A stretch of 64,000 nucleotides of DNA from Luteimicrobium subarcticum (GCF_002798015.1 NZ_PGTZ01000006.1:620001-684000), one strand, 5' to 3'. Counted from the stretch's first letter, positions 8,989 to 18,544 are shown. Notes: generated by a model not told the origin, from the letters alone. Made by a program: numbers and translations.

Positions 8989-9966
8989 TCACAGCTCCTT
9001 CAGTGCGAGGGTCCGGTCGGGCTCCTCGACGACACGGACGTCGTCGAGCGAGATCTGGTGGGGTGCGGGGACGGCCGAGCCGGGCAGGCGCACGGCGGCG
9101 CGCCCCCACGCGACGGCCGTCGCGACGTCGTCGGCGCCGCGCCGCCCGGCGGGCCGCCCGCCGGAGAGGTACCCGGCGAGCGTCGTGTCGCCCGCGCCGA
9201 CGGTCGACAGCGGGACGAGGGCAGGGCCGCCGGCCCAGTGCACGGCGTCCGCGGTGACGAGCAGCGCGCCGTGGGCGCCGAGCGAGACGAGCACCTCGTG
9301 GGTGCCGGCCCGGACGAGTCCGCGGGCGGCGTCGACGACGTCGCCGACCGTGCGCAGCTCGGCCCCGACGAGCTCGGCGAGCTCGTCGTCGTTCGGCTTG
9401 AGGACGGCGGCGCAGCCGGACGCGGCGACCCGGGCGAACGGCTCGCCCGAGGTGTCGACGACCATCTCGGCGCCGTGCCGTCGTGCGACGTCGGCGAGCC
9501 GCTGGTAGAAGTCGTCCGCGAGGCCGGCGGGCAGGCTGCCCGCCCCGACGACGACGTGCGGGACCGCGGACGACGCGCGGCTCGCGTCGAGCGTCGCGGC
9601 GACGGCGCCGAGCAGGTGCTCGGCGTCCCGGGTGTCGAGGGTCGGGCCGACCGCGTTGATCTTGGTGGTGGTCCCGTCCACCTCGGCGAGGGTGATGTTG
9701 CTCCGGGTCTCCCCGAGGACGGGCACCGCCTGCGCGGGGACGCCCAGCTCCGACAGCGCCGTGACGATCCGGCCGCCGTCGGCGCCCCCGGCAGGGAAGA
9801 CCGCGGTCGAGGCGATGCCACCGGCGACGAGCGCGCGGCTCACGTTGATGCCCTTGCCGCCCGCGTCGACGCGGGTCCCGGTCGCGCGGTTGACCTCGCC
9901 GCGCGCGAGGTCCGCGAGCTCGTAGGTGCGGTCGACGCTCGGGTTGGGGGTGACGGTGACGATCAT
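8989..9966 (-). CDS. fruK: 1-phosphofructokinase
   Basis: FruK phosphorylates fructose-1-phosphate to fructose-1,6-bisphosphate. The 325-residue protein is a PfkB-family sugar kinase. It begins MIVTVTPNPSVDRTYEL, has the GGKGINVSRAL substrate-binding motif near residue 35, KPNDDEL in the middle, and the catalytic STVGAGDTTLAGYL motif near residue 255. I chose the ATG at 9966, which overlaps the fruR stop by 4 bases and gives the normal family N-terminus; the frame stays open upstream only within fruR. Confidence 0.96.
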   Translation of the reverse strand: MIVTVTPNPSVDRTYELADLARGEVNRATGTRVDAGGKGINVSRALVAGGIASTAVFPAGGADGGRIVTALSELGVPAQAVPVLGETRSNITLAEVDGTTTKINAVGPTLDTRDAEHLLGAVAATLDASRASSAVPHVVVGAGSLPAGLADDFYQRLADVARRHGAEMVVDTSGEPFARVAASGCAAVLKPNDDELAELVGAELRTVGDVVDAARGLVRAGTHEVLVSLGAHGALLVTADAVHWAGGPALVPLSTVGAGDTTLAGYLSGGRPAGRRGADDVATAVAWGRAAVRLPGSAVPAPHQISLDDVRVVEEPDRTLALKEL

Positions 9967-10724
9967 GCGCGCACCACCAGCGGGCCGGCCTCGCCGAGTC
10001 GGTCGGCGAGCTCGGGGTCGACGCCCGAGTCCGTGATGACGACGTCGACCTCGTCGAGGCCGACGACGCGAGCGAAGTCGTCGCGCCCGACCTTGGTGTG
10101 GTCGGCGAGGACGACGACCTTGCGGCCGGCGTGCACCAGCGCGCGCTTGACGGCGGCCTCGGCGAGGTCGGGCGTGGTCAGGCCGCGCTCGACGCTGAGC
10201 CCGTTGGTCCCGACGAACGCGACGTCGACCTGCACGTCGTGCAGCTCGCGCAGCGCCCACGGGCCGACGGCCGCGAGGGTGCGTCCGCGGACGGTGCCGC
10301 CGACGAGGTGGACGGTGGTGGCGGGCCGTGCGGCGAGCAGGGACGCGACAGGGAGCGAGTGCGTGACGACCGACAGCGGCCGGTCGGCGGGGAGCATCTC
10401 GGCGAGCCGGACGGTGGTCGTGCCCGCGTCGAGGAGGATCGAGCCGTCCTCGGGGACCTCCTCGAGGGCGAGCTTGGCGATGCGCGCCTTCTCGGCCGAC
10501 AGCAGGCCCTCGCGGACGGCCACCCCGGGCTCGAGGCCGAGCCGCTCGACGGGGATCGCGCCACCGTGGACGCGGCGCACGAGACCCTGACGCTCGAGGA
10601 CCGAGAGGTCTCGGCGCACGGTCTCGGGGGTGACCTGGAGGTCGGTGGCGAGCCCTGCGACCTCGACGCGTCCGTCGGCGCGGGCGCGGTCGAGGATCTC
10701 CTGGTGTCTCTCCGGCGCATACAC
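9963..10724 (-). CDS. fruR: DeoR-family transcriptional repressor of the fructose operon
   Basis: This regulator has an N-terminal DeoR winged helix-turn-helix (YAPERHQEILDRARADG, then the recognition stretch VTPETVRRDLSVLERQG) and a C-terminal sugar-phosphate sensor domain of the DeoRC type (DAGTTT near residue 95, GTNGLS, DHTKVG). I chose the GTG at 10724 (253 residues), which gives the family's usual start at YAPERHQEI and has GAGGGAG 8 bases upstream. An ATG at 10796 is in frame, but it would lie only about 7 bases from the predicted transcription start. As first gene of the operon it is expected to repress fruK-fruB-fruA and itself, with fructose-1-phosphate as the likely effector. Confidence 0.9.
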   Translation of the reverse strand: MYAPERHQEILDRARADGRVEVAGLATDLQVTPETVRRDLSVLERQGLVRRVHGGAIPVERLGLEPGVAVREGLLSAEKARIAKLALEEVPEDGSILLDAGTTTVRLAEMLPADRPLSVVTHSLPVASLLAARPATTVHLVGGTVRGRTLAAVGPWALRELHDVQVDVAFVGTNGLSVERGLTTPDLAEAAVKRALVHAGRKVVVLADHTKVGRDDFARVVGLDEVDVVITDSGVDPELADRLGEAGPLVVRA

Positions 10725-10795
10725 GGCGGCGGCTCCCTCGTCGTCTTCGGCGTGGGCATCGGGGTCGGTCGACGGTGCGTCTCGACCTCGGTGCA

Positions 10796-10811
10796 TCTTT
10801 GCTTCTCTTTG
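10796..10811 (-). promoter_or_regulatory. Putative FruR operator
   Basis: TCTTTG occurs twice on the plus strand, at 10796-10801 and 10806-10811, exactly 10 bases apart. The pair overlaps the predicted transcription start of the fruR operon. DeoR-family repressors commonly bind repeats spaced by one helical turn, so autoregulation is likely. This is inference from sequence only. Confidence 0.4.
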
Positions 10812-10838
10812 TATAGACCCGTTTGAGTCCGTCCGCAA
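10810..10838 (-). promoter_or_regulatory. Promoter of fruR-fruK-fruB-fruA
   Basis: On the minus strand TTGCGG (10833-10838) and TATACA (10810-10815) are 17 bases apart, a close match to a vegetative sigma promoter. Transcription would begin near 10803, about 80 bases before the GTG start of fruR. Confidence 0.65.
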
Positions 10839-10915
10839 GGGTTCAGTCGCAGAAAGTGGGCAGTAGAGCAGATATTCAAATCGAAACGGAAGGACAAACA
10901 CCCCGGAAACGACGA

Positions 10916-10945
10916 AACCCCCTCGCCCGTCAGGGCGAAGGGGTT
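10916..10945 (-). terminator. Terminator after gabD2
   Basis: A hairpin with arms 10916-10928 and 10933-10945 (one mismatch, 4-base loop) is followed on the minus strand by a T-rich stretch. It lies 20 bases past the dehydrogenase stop codon and insulates the fructose promoter. Confidence 0.75.
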
Positions 10946-10964
10946 CCGTTCTCGAGGCACGGGA

Positions 10965-12581
10965 TCAGGGCAGCCGCAACCGCCGCATCAGCTGGAACGT
11001 CCGCGTCATCAGCGCGGTCCACTGCTCCCCCGGACGCTCGTACAGCACGTCCAGGCTCACACCGCGGTCCACACCCCGCTGCACCGCGACCGTCTGGACC
11101 TCGGTCACCGCCTCGATGCCCTCGCGGCCGTGCCGGCGCCCCAGCCCTGACGCCTTGAACCCGCCCAGCGGGGCGCCGACCGAGCCCCACGCCGCCGTGT
11201 ACCCGTCGTTGACGTTCACCGTTCCCGCCCGCACGCGCCGCGCGATCCCGCGCGCCCGCACGAGGTCCGTCGACCACACGCTCGCGTTGAGGCCGAACTC
11301 GGTGTCGTTCATGACGTCGACGGCCTCGTCGTCCGACGCGACCCGCCGCACCGACACGACGGGACCGAAGGTCTCCTCGCGGGCGCACAGCGCGTCGTCC
11401 GGGACGCCGTCCAGGACCGTCGGCGCGTAGAAGAACGGGCCGAGGTCGGCCCGGTGGACGCCACCCGCCAGCACGACCGCGCCGCGCGCGATCGCGTCGT
11501 CGACGTGCGCCTGCACGCGCGCGAGCTGCGCCGCCGAGGTCAGCGTGCCGACCTGGTGCCGGTAGTCCAGTCCCGCCCCGATCGTCAGCTCGCGCACCAG
11601 CGGCACGAACTCGTCGAGGAACGCGTCGGCGACGTCCTCGTGCAGGACGAGCCGCTCGATCGACATGCAGAGCTGCCCGGTGTTCGCGAAGCACGCCCGC
11701 GCGACGCCCACCGCGGCGGACCGGACGTCCGCGTCCGCCGCCACGTACAGCGGGTTCTTGCCGCCCAGCTCCAGGGTCGCGCCGATGAGCCGCTCCCCTG
11801 CCTGCGCCGCGACCTGACGGCCGACCGACGTCGAGCCCGTGAACAGCACGTGGTCGACCGAGCCGGTGAGCGTCCGCCCGATCTCCGGCCCCCCGTACAC
11901 GACCTCCACGACGCCGGCCGGCAGGCCGGCCTCCTCGAGCGCCTCCGCGACCCACAGCATCGTCAGCGGGGTCTGCAGGTCGGGCTTGACCACGACCGCG
12001 TTCCCGGCGAGCAGCGACGGCACGAGGTCGGATGCCGTGAGCGTCAGCGGGTAGTTCCACGGCGCGATGACGCCGACCACGCCGACCGGGTGCCGGACCA
12101 CGCGCGTGCTCGTCAGGAGCGGCAGCATGCCGGGCACGCGGCGCTCGCGGAGGTAACGCTCCCCGCGGACCGCGTAGTGCCGGGCCGTCTGCGCGACGTC
12201 CATGACCTCTTCGAACGCGCTCGCGCGCGCCTTGCCGTTCTCGAGCTGGACGAGGTCGAGGACCTCGCTCTGCCGGGCGAGCACGATGTCGTGGAACCGC
12301 AGCAGGACGTCGGCCCGCGCCGCGAGCGGGCGGGCGGCCCACCCCTCCTGGGCGTCGCGCGCACGCGTCACGGCGGCCTGGACGTCGTCCTCGCTGGAGA
12401 GCGGTACGGCGACGAGCGGCGCGCCCGTGAAGGGCGCGACCGTCCGGTGCGACCCCACGGCCTGCGAGGTCGCGAGCCGTGCGAGCAGCGGAGCGACCAC
12501 CTCCGGCTCGAGCGCGTAGGTGGAGTCGGGGCGGTCCGGGTCCAGCAGGTCGATGGTGACGTCGTCGGTGCTGTCTGCCAT
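10965..12581 (-). CDS. gabD2: Succinate-semialdehyde dehydrogenase (NADP+), GabD2-like
   Basis: This aldehyde dehydrogenase superfamily enzyme has 538 residues. It carries APWNYPLTLTASDLVP and VVVKPDLQTPLT in the cofactor region, FTGSTSVGR, the catalytic Glu stretch LELGGKNPLYV, and the catalytic Cys in NTGQLCMSIERL. The WNYPLTL / KPDLQTPLT wording matches actinobacterial succinic-semialdehyde dehydrogenase GabD2 better than betaine- or acetaldehyde-type enzymes, so oxidation of succinate semialdehyde to succinate is the best guess; substrate cannot be proved from sequence. I chose the ATG at 12581, as residues upstream overlap no conserved domain. guaB3 lies 80 bases upstream on the same strand, so cotranscription is possible. 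Confidence 0.85.
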   Translation of the reverse strand: MADSTDDVTIDLLDPDRPDSTYALEPEVVAPLLARLATSQAVGSHRTVAPFTGAPLVAVPLSSEDDVQAAVTRARDAQEGWAARPLAARADVLLRFHDIVLARQSEVLDLVQLENGKARASAFEEVMDVAQTARHYAVRGERYLRERRVPGMLPLLTSTRVVRHPVGVVGVIAPWNYPLTLTASDLVPSLLAGNAVVVKPDLQTPLTMLWVAEALEEAGLPAGVVEVVYGGPEIGRTLTGSVDHVLFTGSTSVGRQVAAQAGERLIGATLELGGKNPLYVAADADVRSAAVGVARACFANTGQLCMSIERLVLHEDVADAFLDEFVPLVRELTIGAGLDYRHQVGTLTSAAQLARVQAHVDDAIARGAVVLAGGVHRADLGPFFYAPTVLDGVPDDALCAREETFGPVVSVRRVASDDEAVDVMNDTEFGLNASVWSTDLVRARGIARRVRAGTVNVNDGYTAAWGSVGAPLGGFKASGLGRRHGREGIEAVTEVQTVAVQRGVDRGVSLDVLYERPGEQWTALMTRTFQLMRRLRLP

Positions 12582-12661
12582 GCCCGACACCCTACGTGCC
12601 CCCGCCCACGGGTTCGGCCGAGCGCCGAGCGGCCTTCGGTCGACCCGTGCGGCGCCGGAGG

Positions 12662-13786
12662 TCAGCGCGGCTGGTAGGGCGACACGACGACCTCGACGCG
12701 CTGGAACTCCTTGAGGTCCGAGTACCCCGTGGTGGCCATCGCGCGGCGCAGGGCGCCCACGAGGTTGAGCGTGCCGTCGGCCTGGCGGCCCGGGCCGAAC
12801 AGGATCTCCTCGAGCGAGCCCGACGTACCGACGCGCACGCGCTCCCCGCGCGGGAGCTGCCGGTGGTGCGCCTCCGGACCCCAGTGCCAGCCCTGGCCGG
12901 GCGCCTCGGACGCCCGCGCGAGCGCGGCACCGATCATCACCGCGTCGGCGCCGCACGCGACGGCCTTCACGAGGTCGCCGGACCGGCCCACGCCGCCGTC
13001 GGCGATGACGTGCACGTACCGGCCGCCCGACTCGTCGAGGTAGTCGCGACGCGCCGCCGCGACGTCCGCGACCGCGCTCGCCATGGGCGCGTGGATGCCG
13101 AGCGAGACCCGCGTCGTGTGCGCCGCGCCGCCGCCGAACCCGACGAGGACGCCCGCGGCACCCGTGCGCATGAGGTGCAGCGCCGCGGTGTAGGTCGAGG
13201 CGCCGCCGACGATGACCGGCACGTCGAGCTCGTAGATGAACCGCTTGAGGTTCAGCGGCTCGGCGTTGGACGACACGTGCTCGGCCGAGACCGTCGTCCC
13301 ACGGATGACGAACAGGTCGACGCCCGCGTCCACGACCGTCTTGTAGAACTCCTGCGTGCGCTGCGGCGACAGCGCGCCGGCGACGGTGACACCGGCCGCG
13401 CGGACCTCCTTGATGCGCTCGGTGATCAGGCCCGGCACGATCGGCGCGTCGTAGATCTCCTGCATGCGGGACGTCGCGCGCTCCGGCTCGAGCGTCGCGA
13501 TCTCCTCGAGCAGGGGGCGCGGGTCCTCGTAGCGCGTCCACAGGCCCTCGAGGTCGAGCACCCCGAGGCCGCCGTGGCGCCCGAGCTGCACCGCGGTCTC
13601 CGGGCTCATCACCGAGTCCATCGGCGCGGCCACGATCGGCAGGTCGAAGTGGTAGGCGTCGATCTGCCAGCCGGTCGACACGTCCTCGGGGTCACGGGTG
13701 CGCCGCGAGGGCACGACCGCGATGTCGTCGAAGGAGTACGCGCGCCTGCCCCGCTTGCCGCGGCCGATCTCGATCTCGTTGCTCAC
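12662..13786 (-). CDS. guaB3: GuaB3 family IMP dehydrogenase-related protein
   Basis: This 374-residue TIM-barrel protein resembles IMP dehydrogenase without the CBS insert (start region GRRAYSFDDIAVVPSRRTRDPEDV; PIVAAPMDSVMSP; RYVHVIADGGVGRSGDL; C-terminal SDLKEFQRVEVVV). In the active-site loop, where true IMP dehydrogenase has GPGSICTTR, this protein reads GFGGGAAHTTR, so the catalytic Cys is replaced by His. GuaB3 proteins are common in actinobacteria and their reaction is not settled. The start is a GTG at 13786. A bona fide guaB lies nearby (14657-16213), so this gene is not the cell's only candidate. Confidence 0.9.
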   Translation of the reverse strand: MSNEIEIGRGKRGRRAYSFDDIAVVPSRRTRDPEDVSTGWQIDAYHFDLPIVAAPMDSVMSPETAVQLGRHGGLGVLDLEGLWTRYEDPRPLLEEIATLEPERATSRMQEIYDAPIVPGLITERIKEVRAAGVTVAGALSPQRTQEFYKTVVDAGVDLFVIRGTTVSAEHVSSNAEPLNLKRFIYELDVPVIVGGASTYTAALHLMRTGAAGVLVGFGGGAAHTTRVSLGIHAPMASAVADVAAARRDYLDESGGRYVHVIADGGVGRSGDLVKAVACGADAVMIGAALARASEAPGQGWHWGPEAHHRQLPRGERVRVGTSGSLEEILFGPGRQADGTLNLVGALRRAMATTGYSDLKEFQRVEVVVSPYQPR

Positions 13787-13863
13787 GTGCCCAGGGTATC
13801 GGTGCCACGCGATGGGTCGCCCGGCACGTCCGTCGTGTGGGAGGCGGCTGCGACGCTTGCCCC

Positions 13864-14619
13864 ATGAGCACGCCGCACGCGCACGTACCCGGTCCGAGCT
13901 GGACGACCTCCCCGCTGCTCGGCGTCGACACCGAGACCACGGGCGTCGACCCGCGCACGGACCGCGTCGTCAGCGCGGCGCTCGTGCACCGCGACGGCGT
14001 CGTCACCGAGGTACGCACCTGGCTGGTCGACCCGGGCGTCGAGATCCCCGAGGCGGCGACCGCGGTCCACGGCATCACCACGGCGCACGCGCGCGAGCGC
14101 GGGCAGGATCCGGTGACCGCTCTCGAGCAGGTCGCCGCCCAGCTCCACGAGGCGTCCGCGGAGGGCGTCCCGGTGGTGGCCTTCAACGCGTCGTACGACC
14201 TCGACATCCTCGAGGCGGAGCTCGCGCGGAACGGTCTGAGGACGCTGCGCGAGCGCCTCGGGCACGACGTCGGCCCGGTGATCGACCCGTTCGTGCTCGA
14301 CCGTGCGCTCGACCCCGAGCGGCCCGGCCCGCGCACCCTCGGCGCGACGTGCGCGGTCTACGGCGTGCTCGACCCGGACGGCGAGCGCGCGGCGTCGCTG
14401 CACGCGGCCGACGTCGACGTCATCGCGACGCTCGACCTGCTCGCGGCGATGGCGGCGCGCTTCCCGCACCTGGCCGCACTGGACGTGCCGGCGCTCGAGC
14501 GCCTCCAGGACGAGACCCGGCGGGCCTGGGCGCAGCGCCGGGCCGAGGCAGCCGCCGAGCGCGCCCAAGCCGCTCGGACGAGCGGCGGAACGTCCGCGAG
14601 CGCCGACCCGACGGTCTGA
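13864..14619 (+). CDS. DEDDh-type 3'-5' exonuclease (DNA polymerase III epsilon-like)
   Basis: The 251-residue protein has a DEDDh exonuclease fold. Motif I is LLGVDTETTGVDPRTD near residue 18, motif II is AFNASYDLDIL near residue 110, and the C-terminal HAADVDVIATLDLL supplies the His and Asp. This family degrades single strands from the 3' end, either in proofreading or repair. There is no DnaE-binding partner nearby, and the C-terminal 30 residues are Ala/Arg-rich and not conserved. It is divergent from guaB3 and convergent with guaB. I call it a stand-alone exonuclease rather than a confirmed polymerase subunit. Confidence 0.85.
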   Translation: MSTPHAHVPGPSWTTSPLLGVDTETTGVDPRTDRVVSAALVHRDGVVTEVRTWLVDPGVEIPEAATAVHGITTAHARERGQDPVTALEQVAAQLHEASAEGVPVVAFNASYDLDILEAELARNGLRTLRERLGHDVGPVIDPFVLDRALDPERPGPRTLGATCAVYGVLDPDGERAASLHAADVDVIATLDLLAAMAARFPHLAALDVPALERLQDETRRAWAQRRAEAAAERAQAARTSGGTSASADPTV

Positions 14620-14656
14620 ACCGGCGGGGCGACGCTCGCGGGGCGGAGCGGTCGGG

Positions 14657-16219
<1,563 letters not shown>

Positions 16220-16235
16220 CTACGGCTCCCGCGCG

Positions 16236-17393
16236 TCACTCCCCCGCGACCGCGAGCACCTCGTGCAGGAGACCGGTGAAGCTCCGCACGCGGTGCACCT
16301 CGCGCGCCACCGGCACCTGGGCGTCGTCCTGGTCGCGCCCCAGGCCGACGAAGACCGACAGCTCCGGGAAGGCGTCGTGGATCGCGTCGACGAGCTGCCA
16401 CGGCGGCTGCGTGAGCGACGAGACCGTCACGACGGCCACCGGCCGCACCATCGTGACGAGCTCGATGGACCGGTGCGCACCGGCCGGGCCCATGACGACG
16501 CGCGCCGTGACCCCGTGCGCGACGAGCGCGGCGGCGAGCACGTGCGCGACCACGGGCACAGGCTCCCCGATCGCGGAGAACACGAGCACGATCCGGCGCA
16601 GGCGGCTCGGGTGCGAGACGGGCGGGTTGCCGGCGTGGCCCTCGATGTCGCTCCGCTCCTGGAGGTAGAGCCGGATGGCGTGGAGGGTCGCGTTGTTCAG
16701 CACCACCTCGGGCGCCTCACCGGGGCCCGCGAGCACGACGCGCGACTGGAGGCGCTGACGGGCGGGCTCGACGATGCCGGTCCACCACGCCGCCGGGTCC
16801 TGCTCCGCGTCGATGCGCAGGAGGTCGTCGCACCGCTGCTCGTCGTAGGCGATGGCCGCGTCCACGACGTCGGTCACGAGCGTCCCCGGGTCGCGCACGG
16901 CCGCCGCACGCCGGTCGCGGTCACCGGTCGGGCGCTCGTCGCGACCGCCGTCGATCGCGCGCAGGACGGGACGCTGCGGCGCGTCCGTCCCGGCATCGTC
17001 CCGGTCGGCCGCGTCGTCGGTGTCGGGGTCGTCGTCCGTGTCGTCGGCCTCGCGCAGCGCCGCCTCCGTGAACCCGGACTGCCGGGCCCGCTCACGGACG
17101 TCCTCGGCGGGCGCCTCGAGCGCCGCGCGCGCCGCGTCGCCGGGAGCCACGCCGTCGAGCGTGAGCTCGCGCATCAGCAGGAGCCGGTCGACGTCCTCGA
17201 CCGTGTAGCGACGGTGCCGTCCGGCGACGTGCGAGGAGGGTCCGAGGCCGTAGCGGCGGTCCCAGGTGCGCAGCGTGGGGGTGGCGACCCCGAGGCGCCG
17301 GGCGACGCTCGCGACCGTGTAGCCGTGGAGGCGACCGTCCTCGCCCAGGAGCGCTGCGCGCTGATCGTCGTCGGCCGTGTCGGGGGGTGTCAT
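16236..17393 (-). CDS. MerR-family regulator with cobalamin-domain-like C-terminus lacking the B12 ligand
   Basis: The N-terminal MerR helix-turn-helix reads GYTVASVARRLGVATPTLRTWDRRYGLGPS, followed by RRYTVEDVDRLLLMR. A variable acidic linker follows. Residues of about 180-385 resemble the helical-bundle plus Rossmann arrangement of CarH/LitR light- and B12-sensing regulators. At the position of the cobalamin motif (E-x-H-x-x-G) the protein reads GEPVPVV, so the cobalt-ligating His is missing. I chose the ATG at 17393 (385 residues), with a GGGAGA site about 11 bases upstream; an upstream start at 17480 would add 29 non-conserved residues. It diverges from the WhiB gene, and the two share a 301-base intergenic region. 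Target genes are unknown. Confidence 0.8.
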   Translation of the reverse strand: MTPPDTADDDQRAALLGEDGRLHGYTVASVARRLGVATPTLRTWDRRYGLGPSSHVAGRHRRYTVEDVDRLLLMRELTLDGVAPGDAARAALEAPAEDVRERARQSGFTEAALREADDTDDDPDTDDAADRDDAGTDAPQRPVLRAIDGGRDERPTGDRDRRAAAVRDPGTLVTDVVDAAIAYDEQRCDDLLRIDAEQDPAAWWTGIVEPARQRLQSRVVLAGPGEAPEVVLNNATLHAIRLYLQERSDIEGHAGNPPVSHPSRLRRIVLVFSAIGEPVPVVAHVLAAALVAHGVTARVVMGPAGAHRSIELVTMVRPVAVVTVSSLTQPPWQLVDAIHDAFPELSVFVGLGRDQDDAQVPVAREVHRVRSFTGLLHEVLAVAGE

Positions 17394-17497
17394 GCCCTGC
17401 TGGTCTCCCGTCACGTCGTCATGGTCGGTGCCTTGGTGTGCCACCCCTTGATTGTCGCGAGACGCGGACCCCGCCGCCACCGCCGGATCGCGCCAGG

Positions 17498-17530
17498 ACC
17501 GATCCAGAACCGATTCAGAACCGATTCAGC
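17498..17530 (+). repeat. Three tandem 11-base repeats upstream of the WhiB gene
   Basis: Three consecutive 11-base units with consensus ACCGATTCAGA occupy 17498-17508, 17509-17519 and 17520-17530, with one substitution in the first and one in the last base of the third. The period is one helical turn, so the same DNA face is presented three times. They end 6 bases before the predicted -35 of the WhiB promoter, a position typical of an activator array. Confidence 0.85.
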
Positions 17531-17536
17531 GGGGAC

Positions 17537-17566
17537 TTGAACAACTTGTGAAACGGTTGCTAGGTT
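17537..17566 (+). promoter_or_regulatory. Promoter of the WhiB gene
   Basis: TTGAAC (17537-17542) and TAGGTT (17561-17566) are 18 bases apart, giving transcription from about 17573 and a leader of about 120 bases before the ATG at 17695. Confidence 0.6.
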
Positions 17567-17578
17567 GTTCACCAGTTG
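17542..17578 (+). promoter_or_regulatory. Inverted repeat spanning the WhiB promoter (candidate operator)
   Basis: CAACTTGTGAA (17542-17552) and TTCACCAGTTG (17568-17578) are inverted copies with one mismatch and a 15-base spacer. The dyad overlaps the spacer, the -10 hexamer and the predicted start. The rest of the 17394-17694 intergenic region shows no other clear structure. Confidence 0.6.
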
Positions 17579-17694
17579 CTCACGACATCGCGGGTCAAAC
17601 CAGCCGAAGTCACCGACGATCGACGGACCACCCGCAGCACCACCGAGCCCTCCGGGCCACGGAAGAACGTCCCGGCACCGCGAAAGGAACCACG

Positions 17695-17997
17695 ATGACC
17701 GAGATCTCTCGCCTCCCCGGCCCCGTGATGGACCTCTGGGAGTGGCAGTACCAGGGCTCCTGCCGCCAGACGGGGGACGAGGTCTTCTTCCACCCCGAGG
17801 GCGAGCGCGGCTCCAACCGCCGCCGCCGCGACCAGGCCGCCAAGACGGTCTGCCAGAGCTGCCCCGTCATCCAGCAGTGCCGCGAGCACGCCCTCCGGGT
17901 CCGCGAGCCCTACGGCGTCTGGGGCGGCCTCACCGAGGACGAGCGCACCGCGATCCTCACCGCGCAGGAGGCCGGCGGCCTCAGTAACGCGGTCTGA
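17695..17997 (+). CDS. WhiB-family iron-sulfur transcriptional regulator, WhiD/WhiB3-like
   Basis: This 100-residue protein has the four cluster-binding cysteines at positions 23, 53, 56 and 62 (pattern C-x29-C-x2-C-x5-C) and the GVWGG turn at about residues 74-78 that contacts sigma factor. The N-terminal LPGPVMDLWEWQYQGSC and FFHPEGERG match WhiB3/WhiD rather than WhiB1 or WhiB7. Such proteins bind a [4Fe-4S] cluster and sigma region 4 and act in redox response or developmental control. Its promoter is strongly structured, and a perfect hairpin terminates it against groES. The symbol is left blank because orthology within the family was not tested. Confidence 0.92.
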   Translation: MTEISRLPGPVMDLWEWQYQGSCRQTGDEVFFHPEGERGSNRRRRDQAAKTVCQSCPVIQQCREHALRVREPYGVWGGLTEDERTAILTAQEAGGLSNAV

Positions 17998-18044
17998 GCA
18001 CGGCGGACCGGGCACGGCGGTCCGGACGCGGCGCAGAGACGACA

Positions 18045-18076
18045 AAGGTCCCGCACCCCGAGGGGTGCGGGACCTT
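18045..18076. terminator. Bidirectional terminator between the WhiB gene and groES
   Basis: Perfect 15-base arms (18045-18059 and 18062-18076) form a GC-rich hairpin midway between the two convergent stop codons. Confidence 0.85.
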
Positions 18077-18093
18077 CGTCGTACCGGGTGTCG

Positions 18094-18390
18094 TCAGGCG
18101 ACGACGACGGCGAGGACGTCGCGCGCCGAGAGCACGAGGTACTCCCCGCCCGCGTACTTGACCTCGGTGCCGCCGTACTTGCTGTAGATGACCTTGTCAC
18201 CCACGGCCACGTCCAGCGGCACGCGGTTCCCGTTGTCGTCGATGCGGCCCGGGCCCACGGCCAGGACCTCGCCCTCCTGGGGCTTCTCCTTGGCGGTGTC
18301 CGGGATGACGAGGCCGGAAGCGGTCGTGGTCTCGGCCTCGATGGCCTTGACGACGATCCGGTCCTCGAGCGGCTTGATGGGGACCGACAC
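18094..18390 (-). CDS. groES: Co-chaperonin GroES
   Basis: GroES caps the GroEL folding chamber. The 98-residue protein begins [14 protein letters not shown] and contains the mobile loop [11 protein letters not shown] and the [24 protein letters not shown] end. I chose the GTG at 18390 because AGGGGAGGT lies 5 bases before it and the resulting length is standard. No groEL follows: the next gene downstream is convergent WhiB, so this groES is transcribed alone from a CIRCE-controlled promoter. Confidence 0.97.
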   Translation of the reverse strand: MSVPIKPLEDRIVVKAIEAETTTASGLVIPDTAKEKPQEGEVLAVGPGRIDDNGNRVPLDVAVGDKVIYSKYGGTEVKYAGGEYLVLSARDVLAVVVA

Positions 18391-18515
18391 GGCGGACCTC
18401 CCCTTTCGCTGTGAACTGCTGCGGATGTTCGGGGTGCGCGCTGCGGCCGACCGTCGTCGCGGGTGCCGGAACAGCCTGGCGCGCGTGCCCCCGCCACGAG
18501 GACGGGGACACGCCC

Positions 18516-18544
18516 AAGTTAGCACTCGGCATGATCGAGTGCCA
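18516..18544 (-). promoter_or_regulatory. groES promoter
   Basis: On the minus strand TGGCAC (18539-18544) and TAACTT (18516-18521) are 17 bases apart. The CIRCE element covers both hexamers, the usual arrangement for HrcA repression. Confidence 0.65.

Noticed and set aside
7153-10590. 1145-codon open frame on the plus strand across the fructose operon
   Set aside because: Composition is Arg/Asp/Gly-rich and without recognisable domains, while fruA, fruB, fruK and fruR on the other strand are unambiguous.
10965-13541. 858-codon reading of the aldehyde dehydrogenase frame
   Set aside because: The first 320 codons lie inside guaB3 in another frame; a good ATG at 12581 gives a complete family-length enzyme.
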